DNA of 64,000 bases from Isoetes taiwanensis (GCA_021234155.1 JAJEKV010000054.1:496001-560000), one strand, 5' to 3'. Numbered from the stretch's first letter, positions 30,902 to 42,995 are shown. Numbers and translations are program-made. Notes: generated by a model from the sequence alone, not told the origin.

Positions 30902-31224
30902 AGCAGTACCTGCCCTGCCCATGTATAGAGAGTTGCTGATGGCCCGAGTTTTTTAAGTTTTCATCTTGTCTACATGAGTTATATTTTATAAGTGTAATGT
31001 TGTCATTGGGCTTCGGTCCTTGAAACTTCTTTTTATGATAATTATGTGAAATGCACCTTGGTGCTTAAACTCTTATATGCTTTAAACTTTAATGTTATTA
31101 CCTTCGGAAATAAGGAATTACCTTCCTTTCTTATGTATTATTTTTTGTATTTCAGTTTCTTCGATTGTTCGTCATTTGTTTAATTAACCCCAATGCTGAG
31201 GACAGCATTATTTCAAAGGGAGAA
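30902..31224 (+). other. 3' noncoding region and polypurine tract of the histone chromovirus
   Basis: Begins with the second AGCAG duplicate. No ORF. It ends CAAAGGGAGAA (31214-31224), a polypurine tract touching the 3' LTR and preceded by GAGGACAGCATTATTT, as is common in plant Ty3/gypsy elements. Confidence 0.85.
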
Positions 31225-31906
31225 TGTGACGTTCCACGTATTTATACGGTATACATACAAATATACTGACACGTCACACAACAGAGAGACGCTACCATGG
31301 GGTATTTTAACCTAGGGGGTTGACCTAAAAGGGATTAATTAATAAAGGGTTAATTAAAGGTTAATTACCTATAATTAAGGAAGTATTATTTAATTAACTC
31401 AATTAAGTTAATTAAGTTAGGATAATTGATTAATTAGCTACTTGGCCAAATTCGATTGGCCAGTAGGAGGATTCTAACTTGGGGCATCAAATTGGATCCC
31501 TATCCCATTTGGACCCCAAATCGAACCAAGAGTAGGAGCTGCTGAGCGCCCAAGTTGCTTGAAGATGGAGATGCCACATGATAATGGATCTAGCAGAAAT
31601 TCGGGTTAATGGATAGACTAGTTTGATATCTCTAGGGCTAGCGCCTCAGTCAGTCTTCTCTGGTTGTCTTTGTCTAGGATTAACCCTTCTTTGATACTTA
31701 GGATTATGTTTCAATTATGGATTATGCTTTGTGATGTATGGATGGATGAATCTATGGTTGTATCTCTGTTAGCCCTCCGTAAAGCAGGGTTTAAAGAGGG
31801 GGGTAGAGACCTCTGTACCTTATGTTCATAGTATGCTCCTAGTAGTTCCCCTAGTACCCAGTACTTGCGGCCTGTGCACAAGAGACCACCGAGCCGTGGA
31901 TGCTAT

Positions 31907-32501
31907 TGTTTGGGGTCTGGGTTCGGGAACTCCTGCAAGACAGCCCTCTGTGAGGACCCTTGGATCTAACAGGAGAATCCGGGAGCTATGTCACGCGGGA
32001 TTTTGCAAGGAAGAACAAGAAAAAAGAGAAAAGTGGAACAACAAGAACAATGAGATCACAAATATAAGCTTCCTTGATGTCAATGAAGATACATGAGCTC
32101 TCGCAATAGAGAGAAAACTGAACTGAGACAAGACTCAAAACTCATCTAAAACTCATGTGCTAACTCTACTCATATATATAGTACAATGGCCTTTGGCCCA
32201 ATATAGACACTTTGTCAGATCTCGGTGCCGACTCCTGGAAGGAGGCCCCGATTTGCGGTGAATGGCGGTGCCTGCCTCTTGAAAAGCTCGAAATCACGCC
32301 GACGCCGATGATGCGCAGGCGGGCCGTCACTTGTCTGAGCGCCGCCTCTTGTTGACGCCAGGCGTGGTCTTTGTCTGCGTGGTCTGCTTGGTCTTCTGCT
32401 AAGCCTTTGACGACTAACCCGTGCCTGGTTGCGGGCTCTTGGCCTTGACTTGGTCCGTTGTATGCATGAATAGTCCTGTACCAGGAGGCACAGGACTAAC
32501 A
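31907..32501 (-). repeat. 3' LTR of R2
   Basis: 595 bp from TGTTTGGGGTCTGGG to GGACTAACA on the + strand, followed by the polypurine tract complement ACTCCCCCCCACC. It is more diverged from its partner at 43031 than the R1 pair is. Confidence 0.88.
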
Positions 32502-32639
32502 CTCCCCCCCACCAAACGACACTCAGGTTAAAGAAATGGAGGAAGTGATTCCGATGGCGGGAATCCAGCAGTTTGAAAATGATCCTCACGGGAATGAGGA
32601 CGGGCGCCATTATGGTAATGGGCAATGAGGCTGACAGCA

Positions 32640-33363
32640 CCTCACATGCCCATTACTAGTTTGAAAGGAGTGTGGCCAGTAGCTATTTTGAAACTAGTGT
32701 TGTAGGCCCAAAGAACAGTAGGCAACTTTTCTTGCCAATCTGTGCGAGAAGCGTCACAAATTTTCTTTAGAACAGTGATGAGAGTTTTGTTGGTACTTTC
32801 AGCCAAGCCATTGCCTTGAGGATAATAAGGTGTACTCTTCCGATGTTGGATGTGAAGATAATCCGTCAGCTCCTTGATGGTGTGATTGACAAAATGCACA
32901 CCACGATCACTAACAAGTTTCGTGGGACAACCAAAACGCGTGATGATGTGCGTGTAGAGAACCTTGGTTGTGCTGGCAGCAGTGTTGTCTGGAAGTGCAC
33001 AAGCTTCCGCCCATTTAGTAGCATAATCCGTGATGACCAGAATATAACGGGCACGGGTGTGCCGCGCCGGTGGGTCCATGGGCCCCACAAAATCCATTCT
33101 CCATTTGCTGAAGGGGTGTGGTGTTGCGACCGGCGTCAAGGGAAGAGCGTCACGGGCCGTGGGCTTTCCCACACGCTGACAGACGTCACACGTGTGAGCA
33201 TAAGCGTGGGCATCTTTAAAAAGCGTGGGCCAGAAGTATCCTGCCAAAAGAATTTTGCGGGCTGTGGCGTCACCACTAAAATGACCACCACCAAGCCCAT
33301 CGTGAGCTTGTCGAACAATGTCGGGCACTTCATGAGGGAGGACACAACGTCGGAGGACCATGT
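32640..33363 (-). pseudogene. R2 integrase, 3' part
   Basis: The integrase core downstream of the CACTA insertion: CDVCQRVGKPTARDALPL, SKWRMDFVGPMDPP, RFGCPTKLVSDRGVHF and YYPQGNGLAESTNKTL carry the zinc-finger end and D, D, E positions. It ends abruptly at the deletion junction near 32640, so the GPY region is missing. Confidence 0.88.
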
Positions 33364-33639
33364 CACAACAAGAGAATGGACATTTAGCGGCGCGGCTTGC
33401 GGCGTGCAGGCGACGTGGACGTCGCGAAATAACGCGGACCATGCGACGTCCGCGCGAACACGTCGCATCGCGACGTGTGGTCGCGACGCCCGACAATCGC
33501 GACGCGGGCGGACCATCACGCCCAGTGCACCACGTCGCATCGCGTGCGTCACTTTTGTGCGACGTGACGTCGCGTGCGACGTGACGTCGCGCGGGACGTG
33601 ACGTCGCGCGGGACGTCTGCTGGACGTCTAGTGTACTTT

Positions 33640-35690
33640 GTTCTTTTTGGAGAACAAGGGTGGTCTTCTGGCCACGAAAGTTGGTCCCTGTGGTAATGTC
33701 GATATTCGAGTCCATTGGAAGAGCCAAATCATGGTTTTGAGAGGGGAAATTGCTCGTCCATCGCCGGAGGGCCTTCGTGAAGAGAACTTTTGTGGCGGCA
33801 TGTGAGCTCTGGAAGACTCGAGCTATTTCATCGTGCACCAACATCGCATATCCTAGTGAAATGTTTTTCTCATGTCCGCACCGCAAGACGCTGTAACCGC
33901 GCTTGTAAAAATTCCACCTTTTTTTAGTTATCGTTCTTTTGCATTCATGCTTCATAAATTCGTAATTAATGCATGGTATGGAATTAAATTCGATTTTTTG
34001 TCGGTTGGCTTCCTATGTCATCCCCAAAGATACAGGCAAATTTTTAGAATTTCCGGATAAAGTTTCGATCAAATAGGTAGCATTGGAACGGTCTAGGCTG
34101 ACTGTTGTCAAGCAAGAGTAGCAAGACATTCATAAATTCGTAATTAATGCATAGTAAGGAATTAAATTTGATTTTTTGTCGTGAGGCTTCTTAAGTCATC
34201 GCCAACGATATGCCGGTTTTCAAAATTTCGCACAAAGGTTTAGATCAAAGTGTTTGCATTAGTACGGTCCGGGCTGACTGTTGTTGGGCGTACCGAGTGG
34301 GCACACTTGCCCAAGTCAAACAAGGCGGGGACCTTGCAAGGCCGCCTCATTAGAGGGGAGAGTCCAGAACCCCAAGAGGCGAGCCACAAAAGTTTCCGAG
34401 GCGAGCCTTTCTGGCGGGCTCCTGGAGGGCGACGCTAAAGACCACACTCGGGATCTCGGTTCCCCTATCCGACCGTTGAATCCTTCGTTCAAGGGCCCCT
34501 GTCCTCGATAAGGTCCAAAAATCCAACATCCGTCCGTGAGAACTTATCAAACCGCTGAAGCGCCCCGCGATCGACCGTAGAAACCAAAGTGTTTTGTCGT
34601 TCGGACATTGCGGAGGCTCTGCAGATGGCGATTCGACTTAGCCACATCGTCCGGGAGGCCGAAATTACCCTAGAGACCAAGTTGCATGGTCGGGTTTTGC
34701 AAAAGAAAGAAACACTTACGCCCTACGTTAAAAGATTCGGATGACCACCTCCTAGGCCAATTGACTACGAGTGTGTTGGACATGAGATAGTTTGACGCTA
34801 CCTCGAAGGGTGGTCTTTTGGCCATGAAACTTGGTCCCTGTGGCAATGTCGACGTCCGAAGTCCATTGGCGAGCGAATCACGATTTCGGAGAGGGGAAGT
34901 TGCCCGTCCGTTGCCGGGGCCTTCGGGGAGAGGACTTTGGGGCAAGCCGCCTTCGGATGGTTTTAGGGTCCGTGCTCAAGGCCAACACCCCCCTCTACGC
35001 CAAGACACGCCGCAAGATCCTAGTCGAATCGACAAGGATAGAGCCCCTCCAAACGTAAACCCTATGAGTTGCCGTGTTCTAGCGGTGGTTTGGCGTTTTG
35101 GGTGCCGAAGTTTTGGTCCTTTGCACTTGGGACTTGGCCGATAAGATGGGTTGAGAAGCGAAGCAAGGGGAACTGACGGAATGGAGTTTGGATCTGTACT
35201 CCTCCCGTTGTGGCAGTTAGAAGTAAAGGGCAGCTTTTGCAGTAGCAAGACATTCATAAATTCGTAATTAATGCATAGTACGGAATTAAATTCTGATTTT
35301 TTGTCGCCAGACTTCCTAAGTCATCGCCAACATACTGAGGCCCGAGTTTTCAAAATTTCCGGACAAGGTTTAGATCAAAGTGTTTGCATTAGAACGGTTA
35401 AGGCAGCTGTTGTTGGCAGGCCGAGCAGGCACACTTGCCCAAGTCAAACAAGGCCAGGACCTTGCAAGGCCACCTCATTAGAGGGGAGAGTCCGGACCCC
35501 AGGAGGCGAGCCCCAAAAAGTTTTTCCGAGGACCTTTCTCGGGCGCTCCCGGGGGCCAGACGCTTAAAGACCACACTCCCGGATCTCGGTTCCCCTATCC
35601 GACCGTTGAATCCTTCGTTCAAGGGGCCTCGTTCGATAAGGGCCAAAACAATCCAACATCCGTCCGGGAGAACTTATCAAACCGCCACCC
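33640..35690. repeat. Large direct duplications inside the CACTA element
   Basis: A segment starting GGGTGGTCTTCTGGCC (about 33648-33790) recurs at 34807-34950. A second of about 440 bp, from GTAGCAAGACATTCATAAAT through the CCGACCGTTGAATCC zone, occurs at 34117-34556 and 35241-35683, with a partial third copy at about 33943-34105. Offsets of about 1.12-1.16 kb indicate tandem duplication of a larger block. There is no coding assignment. Confidence 0.8.
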
Positions 35691-35927
35691 CAGGCTCAAA
35701 CACGCCACCCCAGGCTCAAACATTCGTAAGTAGTAGCAATAGAAGATTGGTTAAATCCAGAATGTGATTTTGACTGCATATATGGCTCCGGGAATGTCCA
35801 AATTAGCATAAGGACAAACTTTCATGACCATCGATGAAAAAAGGCACCAAAAATTAAAAAGTGTTAGACGTCGCTATAACAAAAAATACGTCATGGGACG
35901 CCGTCGATGCGACGTTAAACCGTATAT

Positions 35928-36002
35928 ACGATTTTGAAATCGTATATACAATTTTGAAATCGTATATACGATTTCAAAATCGTATATACGATTTCAAAAT
36001 TA
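35928..36002. repeat. Palindromic CGTATATACGATTTTGAAAT array
   Basis: Copies of CGTATATACG alternate with ATTTTGAAAT or ATTTCAAAAT, making inverted pairs within the CACTA element, close to another GACGTCGC-rich patch (35867-36030). Confidence 0.75.
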
Positions 36003-36189
36003 CGTCACTTTATCTGACGACGTCGCATCTTGACGCCGTGTGTTTTTTATCCGTCCCGCCGTCTTTTAGGGACCATTCCTAGGCTTCCTTCTATCGACTA
36101 TTTTGGGCGATCTTGCGTACGACCTTGAACGACTTGCAAGCACTCTTTTTAAGGTTAGTAGATCATGCTTTTTGGATTGAATGGTTTTT

Positions 36190-36580
36190 TGGATTGAATG
36201 ATTTAGTGTAGATTTCAAATTTTTTTTTCTATCTCTTTCCTTCTTTTTCTTCTTCTTGTTTCTGCATTCTTCTTCTTTTTCCTTCTTTCCTCATTTCTTT
36301 CTTCGATTCTTCCCTTATTTCACTCTTCCATTCTTCCATTCTTCTATCTTCTTCCATTTCATTCTCTTATTTCTTCCATTCTTCTCTTTCTTCCCCTAAT
36401 TTCTTTTTTCTCCTCTTTCCCCTTCTCTTCTTTCTCCCACCCTTCTCTTCTTCTTTGATTCATTCATTTTTTTTTTTTCTTTTTTGTTTTAATATTTCTT
36501 CATCTTTTTTTTTTTTTTGTTTCTTCTTCGATCTTTTTTTCCGTTGTTCTTATTCTTCTAACTCTTTGTTGCTTTCTATT
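36190..36580. repeat. Polypyrimidine tract
   Basis: About 390 bp almost purely T and C on the + strand, with TTCTTC, TTCCATTC and CTCTTT words. A low-complexity purine/pyrimidine asymmetric tract inside the CACTA element. Confidence 0.85.
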
Positions 36581-36683
36581 TCGATTTGGACCCTCAGGAT
36601 CTTGTTACACACGCCCTTCTTTTTGGTAAGTTGATCGCTTGCATTTTATTTTTATAATTTTAAGCAGGTTAAAAAAAATTGAT

Positions 36684-36975
36684 GGAGTGGCTTGTTCAAG
36701 GGCACGGGTCGGCTCCACCTAGAGTGGGGAGGACCATGTACCCGGGTTCGAAGTCCACTTCACTACGATCATATATTTTTCCTAGGTTAAGGAGTGGCTT
36801 GTTCAAGGGCACGGCCGGCTCCACCTAAAGTGGAGAGGGCCACGTACCCGGGTTCAAGTCCACAGCCACTTGTTATTTTTAGGTTTAAAATAAAATTGTA
36901 GTGGCTTGTTCAAGGGCACAGTGAGGCTCCACTCACAGTGGAGACGACTGGTGTTCGGGTCCAAGTCGACTTTTC
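36684..36975 (+). repeat. Three tandem tRNA-like (SINE-head-like) units
   Basis: Units begin at about 36684, 36791 and 36897, a period of 107 bp. Each reads GTGGCTTGTTCAAGGGCAC, then a GGCTCCAC...GTGGAG pair, then a T-arm-like end. The second has GGTTCAAGTCC, which fits the RNA polymerase III B box GGTTCRANYCC. The first has one extra base, and the third is diverged. They do not fold as a standard tRNA by eye. They could be a tandem tRNA-derived SINE head. Confidence 0.5.
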
Positions 36976-37191
36976 TTGTAATTCTTAGGTAGAGGTGGCC
37001 AAATCTAGCTTATAACCCTAAAGCATATGTTAGCCAACTCTAGCTTTTAATCCGACTAATCCAGATTTGGAAGGGGCTCATTTCGATGATGGGGGGAGCT
37101 ACTTCGAAAAAGAAGGTACATGACCTAGTCATAGTCTTATTTTTATTCTTTTGTTTTGTGTTAATCTATCGATTTATAGAAAAGGCAAAGA

Positions 37192-37497
37192 GTGATTGCA
37201 AAATTGAAGTCGAATGCCAAAAAATTGGGAGGCGATTGGTCAAAGGTCCCTAAACCACTTAATCTGTCCATAAGGAAGATATCAAGGTATTTGTTATTTG
37301 TTGCCATTCGTTCAATTCGAAATAAGACATTTAACTTGTCATGTTGTATTCCTTGCAATCAGATCACTTTCGAACGTGCAAAGGATTCCAAGAAAAACAT
37401 CCGCCTCCCTGGTTTGCTAAGGCAACTTCAAACAAACAATTCCGCCTCACTTGGGTTACGGCGTAGAAATAGATTCGTAAGTGCTATAAACTCTTAG
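37192..37497 (+). other. Short coding-like frame in the CACTA element, unknown
   Basis: 101 codons, lysine-rich (MIAKLKSNAKKLGGDWSKVP at the start), no recognised family. It may be a captured exon or a transposase remnant. Support is only open length. Confidence 0.25.
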
Positions 37498-37955
37498 TTC
37501 ACGTTAACTTTCAATGTCATTGTCTAATATTGGTCGTATTGTTATAGAATTGGCTATACGGGTTTTCCCCTAACAGGGAACACGTAAAGATAGCCACTAC
37601 TCGCCTCTTGTATATGATATTGTAACTAACTATTAAAATTCTTTCCTTTTTTTTTTTTAATTTTTTTTTAAATTTTTTTTAAATTTTTTTTTTATTTTTT
37701 TTTTCGTCCACCACGTCGCACGCGACGCCATGCCGTCGACGCCGACGTCGAGCGACGAGTCCGCGTCACGAGTCGAACACGTCCCGCGGCGACGTCCGAA
37801 GCGACGCCGCCGTCGCGACGCCGCGACGCATCGCCGCGCGCGACGCGGTTCCGTGAACGACGTCGTGAGGCGTGCGGCGACGCCGACGGCGTCGATAGGC
37901 GTCGTTCGGGACGTCGCTATAGACGTCGCTAAATGACCCTTTTCTTGTTGTGTGT

Positions 37956-38088
37956 CTTTGCCGCGTTTGTAGAGATGACCTGCAACCATAGTGTAGTCAC
38001 GGACTTCTCGGAGGAATTGACGCCGGCGTGAGCGAACCTTTTCGGGAGAGAGCGTCGGATCTTCTGGAGGAAGAGCACCAGTGAGAAG
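37956..38088 (-). pseudogene. R2 RNase H-integrase linker
   Basis: Continues the R2 polyprotein beyond the CACTA insertion: VRDYTMVAGHLYKRGKD lies just before the point where the transposon entered. The right end is the GTGAGAAG duplicate of the MITE. Confidence 0.75.
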
Positions 38089-38335
38089 CAAGGGGGATTC
38101 ACTCATGTATAAGGGGGATATGCCATCTGCGTGCATGGGGTGGCAAAAAACCCCCCTGTATATGGATCTTTAAAAGCAAATTTTGACCCCTTTTGAATAA
38201 AAATTACATAGGATAGTGCAAAAAATACCAGAAAAAGGACCCCCTGCCGACCGTATATGTACGAAAATGGGTCCAAAAAACCCCCTTCCCGTGCATGCAG
38301 ATGGGTTATACGCCCAAAACTGTGAACCCCCCTTG
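38089..38335. mobile_element. hAT-type MITE, 247 bp
   Basis: The ends CAAGGGGGATTCAC and, reversed, CAAGGGGGGTTCAC match at 13 of 14. A perfect 8-bp duplicate GTGAGAAG flanks it (38081-38088, 38336-38343). R3 has the empty site (CCAGTGAGAAGATATTGC). The 8-bp duplication and short TIR indicate the hAT superfamily. No ORF. Confidence 0.9.
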
Positions 38336-39696
38336 GTGAGAAGATATTGCTGAAAGTTGTGAAACCAATGGGGCATGGCCGTGACCAGGAATAATTGAGC
38401 ATCTGGAAAGGCGTCAGAAACACCCGTGGAGGGATTATCCGTGTGGATGTGTGAAAGATAATCAGGCACCACATGAGACTTGCCTGCCTTGTGAACAATT
38501 TCGAAGGGAGCGAATTCTTGCAGAAGAAGGACCCAACGAGCAATGCGTCCCGTGGGCGTGGCTTTGTTGATCAAATAAAGGAGAGCTTGATGATCAACAA
38601 AGAACTTGATCTGGCTTCCCAACAAATAATGTCGGAAACGTTGGACACAGAAAACTAAACCCAAAGCTTCCCGTTCTGTGGCAGAATAGTTGCGCTCAGC
38701 AGGATTGAGTTTCCTGCTGGCATAGCGGATTGGTTTATCCGTGGTTTCATCATAGGCCTGAGAGAGAACAGCACCAATGGCGAAAGCAGAGACGTCAACA
38801 TGAACATGGAAAGGCTTGTCCCATTGAGGAGGAACAAGGACCGGGGCCTGAGTTAGTAACAGCTTCAACTGCTAAAAAGCAGCTTCCGCTTGGGAATTCC
38901 AAGCCCAAGTGGATTCATCCCCCGTGAGTTTATGAATGGGGTCAGCGATAGCTACAAGTCCAGGAATGAAGGTGGAATAGTAATTTACTTTACCTAGGAA
39001 AGAGCGTGTCTCTTTGATATTAGATGGTGCATGAGCTTTCAGTACACAACTGATTTTGGCGGGATCCGTGGTGATGCCTTCTTGACTGACCACATGACCC
39101 AACAGAACACCTGAGGTGACGCAGAAAGTGCACTTCTCAGGATTGAGACTGATGCCAGATTCATCGCATTTTTGAAAGACAAGCTCCAATTTGTCCAAAT
39201 GATCAACCATGGAGCTGTAAGCAGAAAAATCATCTTGAAAGATCTGAAGAAAAGGTTTATCCTTCATAAAGTCTTGAAAGACGGATAACATGATGCGCTG
39301 AAAAGTTGAAGGAGAGTTTGACAACCCAAAAGGGACCACCTTGTAGGCAAAAGTGCCCCACGGGGTAGTGAAAGTTGTTTTGAGTTGATCTTCTTGCTTG
39401 ATAGAAATTTGATTGTACCCCGAAAAACCATCCATGAAAGAGTACATCTCATGACCAGCAACTTCTTCCAGAACCTGGTCAGTGAAGGGAAGCGGAAAGT
39501 GATCACGCTCCGTGGCTTGATTGAGTTTTCGGTAATCCACGCAAACGCGGATCTTACCATTGTGTTTGAGAGCAATGACGATGGGGCTCACCCATTCAGA
39601 ATGTTTGACCTCATAAATCAGGCCAGCAGCCAAGAGTTTGTCAATTTCGGCCTTGACGCGGTCACGGTAATTTGGGTTGAGCCGGTACTGTCGTTG
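38336..39696 (-). pseudogene. R2 RT and RNase H
   Basis: Open immediately after the amber codon at 39697-39699. RT has ATERDHFPLPFTDQVLEE, VPFGLSNSPSTFQ and FQDDFSAYS. An in-frame TAG at 38872 replaces one Gln of a Gln-Gln pair (AAF*QLK). RNase H follows with VDVSAFAIGAVLSQ, ATEREALGLVFCVQ and FVDHQALLYLINK. The linker is then cut by the MITE. Confidence 0.88.
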
Positions 39697-42600
39697 CTAG
39701 ATTGGGCGGGCATCAGGTTTGGTAGGAATGGTGAGTTCCCCCAATTCGCGTTTGATACCTCGAAGGTCTTTGTAGCTCCAAGCAAAAATATGTTTGAATT
39801 TCTTGAACAGCGTCACAGCGCGTGCTTTATAGGTCGGTGGAAGTTGAGCAGCTAAGCGGACGGGTTGATTGTTTCCAATGTCCACAATTTCCACTTCTGG
39901 AGTTTGAATATGAGGAACAACCTCCGTGTCTTGAACATGATGAGCAGGAGGCTGAAGCATGACAGGAGGTGCAGTATTTTGCGTGGTGAAGAAAAGAGGC
40001 TGCTGAGCGGCATCAAGCAAAGGTTGCTTCATGACAGCATGAACATCGACTGTCTCGGAAGAAGAAAGTGGGTCAGAAAAATGATCAAGATGTTGAATGC
40101 GATTGCAGGAAGCCAGGTAAGGGTCCAAAAGAGCGGCCACAACCTGGTCCTGGTCTAGCGTCAGGTCACCCCAAGGATCAACATACTCAGGGTAAGACGA
40201 GAGAGGGAGACCCGCTGGAGGAGCTTGAACATGATAGATATTTTGGGCTTCTTCAGAGTCCTGTCCGAGATGGAGGGTTCAGCATTCTCAACAGAGATTA
40301 ATTGGCCAGTTTCGAGATCCATCGTGGCATTGAGATGGCCATCGGTGATGACAAGTTGGTCCGTGGCCCAGTAGTGAATACTCTTGGCCTGGCGAAGAAA
40401 AGGTCTGCCAACAAGCATTTCATAATCACCAGGATCCTCTCCTGCTTTCCAAACTCCAAATTCCAAAGGGAATTTGAGATCACCAATGCTGATATGTAGA
40501 AGAGGAGTGACGCCTTGAGGTCGCGTGATATGGCCATTGGCCAACTTGATGTCATAAGGGGCACGATACAATTGTTTGATGCCCAATTGTTTCCAGAGCT
40601 TATCAGTAATGAGATTGACAGCACTACCACCATCAATTTGAACATGATTGACTTGCTGATTGCCCACCGTGGCATGCACCGTGGGTGTTGAAGTGGCGAC
40701 AGCTCCAACCAGAACCGTGGGAAGAGGTAACTGATCTTTGAGAGCCGGACAGAGTTTCAAAATGGTGGCCAGGCTCAAAGGAATCTTGATCTTGGCAAGT
40801 TCTTCCTGAAGTTCCAACGGAACATGTGAAAAAGGGTCCGCAGGGTCTAGTGGAGCCGGAGTCTGTGGTAAAGAAGCTGAGACTTCTTTGAGAAGCTCGA
40901 CTTCAGCAACAATATTTGGATACGTGTGAGAGCGGGCACCAGTGGATGATGACGGCTCGGCCTGACGCTGCTGAGCACGAGTGGTGGCATGAACATTTGC
41001 CAAGGTTCGACCTTTCGCAGCCTGCATGAGTTTCAGAATACTTTGTCTCACTTTAGGCATGACGTGAGGCATAAGTTTGTCAAGATCAGGGGCAAAGTGA
41101 ACTTTTTTGTCATCCTCATGAGGGATGGTGTCCACAGCAAAAGCAGGTTGCGTGTCGTGTGGAATGATAGTCAAAGGGCGTGAAGCCCGAGCGTGACGCG
41201 CGACAAGACCAACCCAGTTAGACTGCTGGACAGGAGGGTTGAGAGCCTGATAAATCTCCTCCTGAGCTTGTTGATCCATAGGATTGGAAGTAGACACAGC
41301 TTGCTGAGGTCGCTGTTGTTGAGGTGGTCGAGGAGGCTTTCTCAAAACAGGACGAGGGCCTTGTTTACCGTTAGCCACCCAGAGTTGATAAGCCGTGAGA
41401 CGGACAGAAGCTGGTTGATTTGAACCCGGAAGTTGAACTTGAACTTCAGGAAGCTGAGGACACGCCGTGGTGGTGTGACCCCATTCATGACAATGATAAC
41501 ATTGAGCTTTTGAAGGATCAAAGGGAGGACGGTTGTTTGGTCCCCGTGGCTGCTGAGATTGCTGCTGTTGTTGATACTGCTGCGGTCGTTGGGACTGATA
41601 TTGCTGAGGCTGATAGTTCTGTTGTGGTTGAGGCGTGGTCTGGACTTGAAAGACCATTTTATTGCGAAAAGGTATAGGATGAGAACGAGTGCATTCTTCC
41701 GTGGCATGATTGCACATATTGCATCGTTTGCAATGAGGAGGTCCATTGGAGGCGTTGCATTCATTGGCCAGATGACCTTGATATTTGCAAATAGTACACC
41801 AGATGTGAGCGCGTTGTGGATTGGCTTGCTGAGGTTGAACAGAGTTCTGGGGAACCATGACGGGTGGCATGAAGGGGAGTTCATGAAGAGCGACACCCCG
41901 TGAAGAAACGTTGACTGAGTGATTGACCAATTCAATGGCCTGCTCCAGAGACTTTGGACGCAGGTATTCGGTCATTAGGCGAATAGCAGGAGGAAGACCC
42001 TGCAGATCCTGTAGTTTACTGACGAGAATGTGAAGACGGTCCGCAAAATCCCTGGCAGACTCTGTGAGCTCTTGTTGAAGGTCATTGAGTTGCTTGAGGA
42101 GTAACTGATCATCGTCCGTGGTGCCATAATGAGACAGGAAGGCAGTTTTCATTTCTTGCCAACTCTGTTTCCAGTGACTTTTGTTGGCCATTAACCACTG
42201 GTGAGGGGCGCCTCGTAGCGTGGTCGAAAAGATATCGAATTTTAGTTGTGGCTGTGCATGACCATTCAGAATGGCCAAGGCTTCAAATTCCTCCATGTGG
42301 GCTTGAGCACTCTGATCCAGAAGTTTGCCTTTAGTGTTACCGAAAGTTGGATAAGTCAGCTTCAAATTAGGAGTGGGAGGTGAAGATGGAACTGACGCAT
42401 AGATAGGTGGATTCGGTGGAGGATAAGCGGAAGTATAGAGAGGTGGAACTGTCTGAGGCGGAGAGCCAGGAGGCGGAACAGAAAAAACATGAGGTCCAGC
42501 AAAAGCAACATCTGGTGGGGAAGGGCCTTGGGAGCCGTCCACATTAGGCTTGAGATCAGTGGTTTGATAAACAGGAAGAGCATGCTGAAAGGATGGAGAA

Positions 42601-42995
42601 GACTGAAAGTCGTGAGCGTGGGAAGGGCCAAAAGACACTTGATGGTAGCCCATCCCACCCGGAGGTGAAGAAGGTTGTGACGGAAGAGGGGTGTGACCTG
42701 AAGGAATATTGGTATAGGTGCTGTCAGGAGTCTGAAAATAGTGAGGCATGGGCTGAACAGGGGTATGTTGTGGAGATTGCGGTTGGGAACAATGACGACA
42801 CACCGGGGGAGACCCTGGGCGAGAATGGACACGAGGGGTAGGAGGTGCCGACTGAGCTCTTGAGCGGATACGACCTCCCTCGATGGCATAAGCAGTGTCA
42901 TACATATCCCTAACAGCCTCGCGTCGTTGATGGCGCTCGAGACAAGCCGCCGTTTGGCAGAGGAGTTCTTCAGGAGTGAAACCTCGAGTGGACAT
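39697..42995 (-). pseudogene. gag: R2 Gag-protease, nearly intact, ending at the amber codon
   Basis: The ATG at 42995 begins MSTRGFTPEELL. One 944-codon frame runs to 40161 and joins Gag with three CCHC knuckles (CTICKYQGHLANEC, CKRCNMCNHATEEC, CYHCHEWGHTTTAC) to the DGGS protease. This shows that gag and protease share a frame in this family. An in-frame loss of 11 residues lies in the capsid region (about 42005), compared with R3. A frameshift at about 40260 moves the end of the protease segment to 39697-40140, which stops at TAG 39697-39699 with CAACGACAG after it. Confidence 0.88.

Larger units (their letters stand above)
33364..37952. mobile_element. CACTA-superfamily transposon, 4,589 bp, nonautonomous
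   Basis: Left end CACAACAAGAGAATGGACAT plus TTAGCGGCG; right end reversed CACAACAAGAAAAGGGTCAT plus TTAGCGACG; 25 of 29 match. The 3-bp duplicates TGT (33361-33363, 37953-37955) restore the integrase sequence found uninterrupted in R3 (ATGTCTTTACCGCG). A CA-start TIR, TTTAGCGACG and a 3-bp duplication are CACTA hallmarks. Both ends carry about 250 bp of CpG-rich GCGACGT subterminal repeats. No transposase is recognisable. The interior is duplicated noncoding DNA, a pyrimidine tract, tRNA-like repeats and one short coding-like frame. Confidence 0.92.

Noticed and set aside
33364-33630. Extension of R2 integrase through Arg-rich sequence (RPARRHVARDVTSHKS and similar)
   Set aside because: This is the CACTA subterminal zone read through in frame. 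The R3 empty site shows the true integrase sequence.
36684-36975. Functional tRNA genes
   Set aside because: No acceptor stem or standard cloverleaf is apparent. Only A/B-box-like words are repeated, so these are called tRNA-like repeats.
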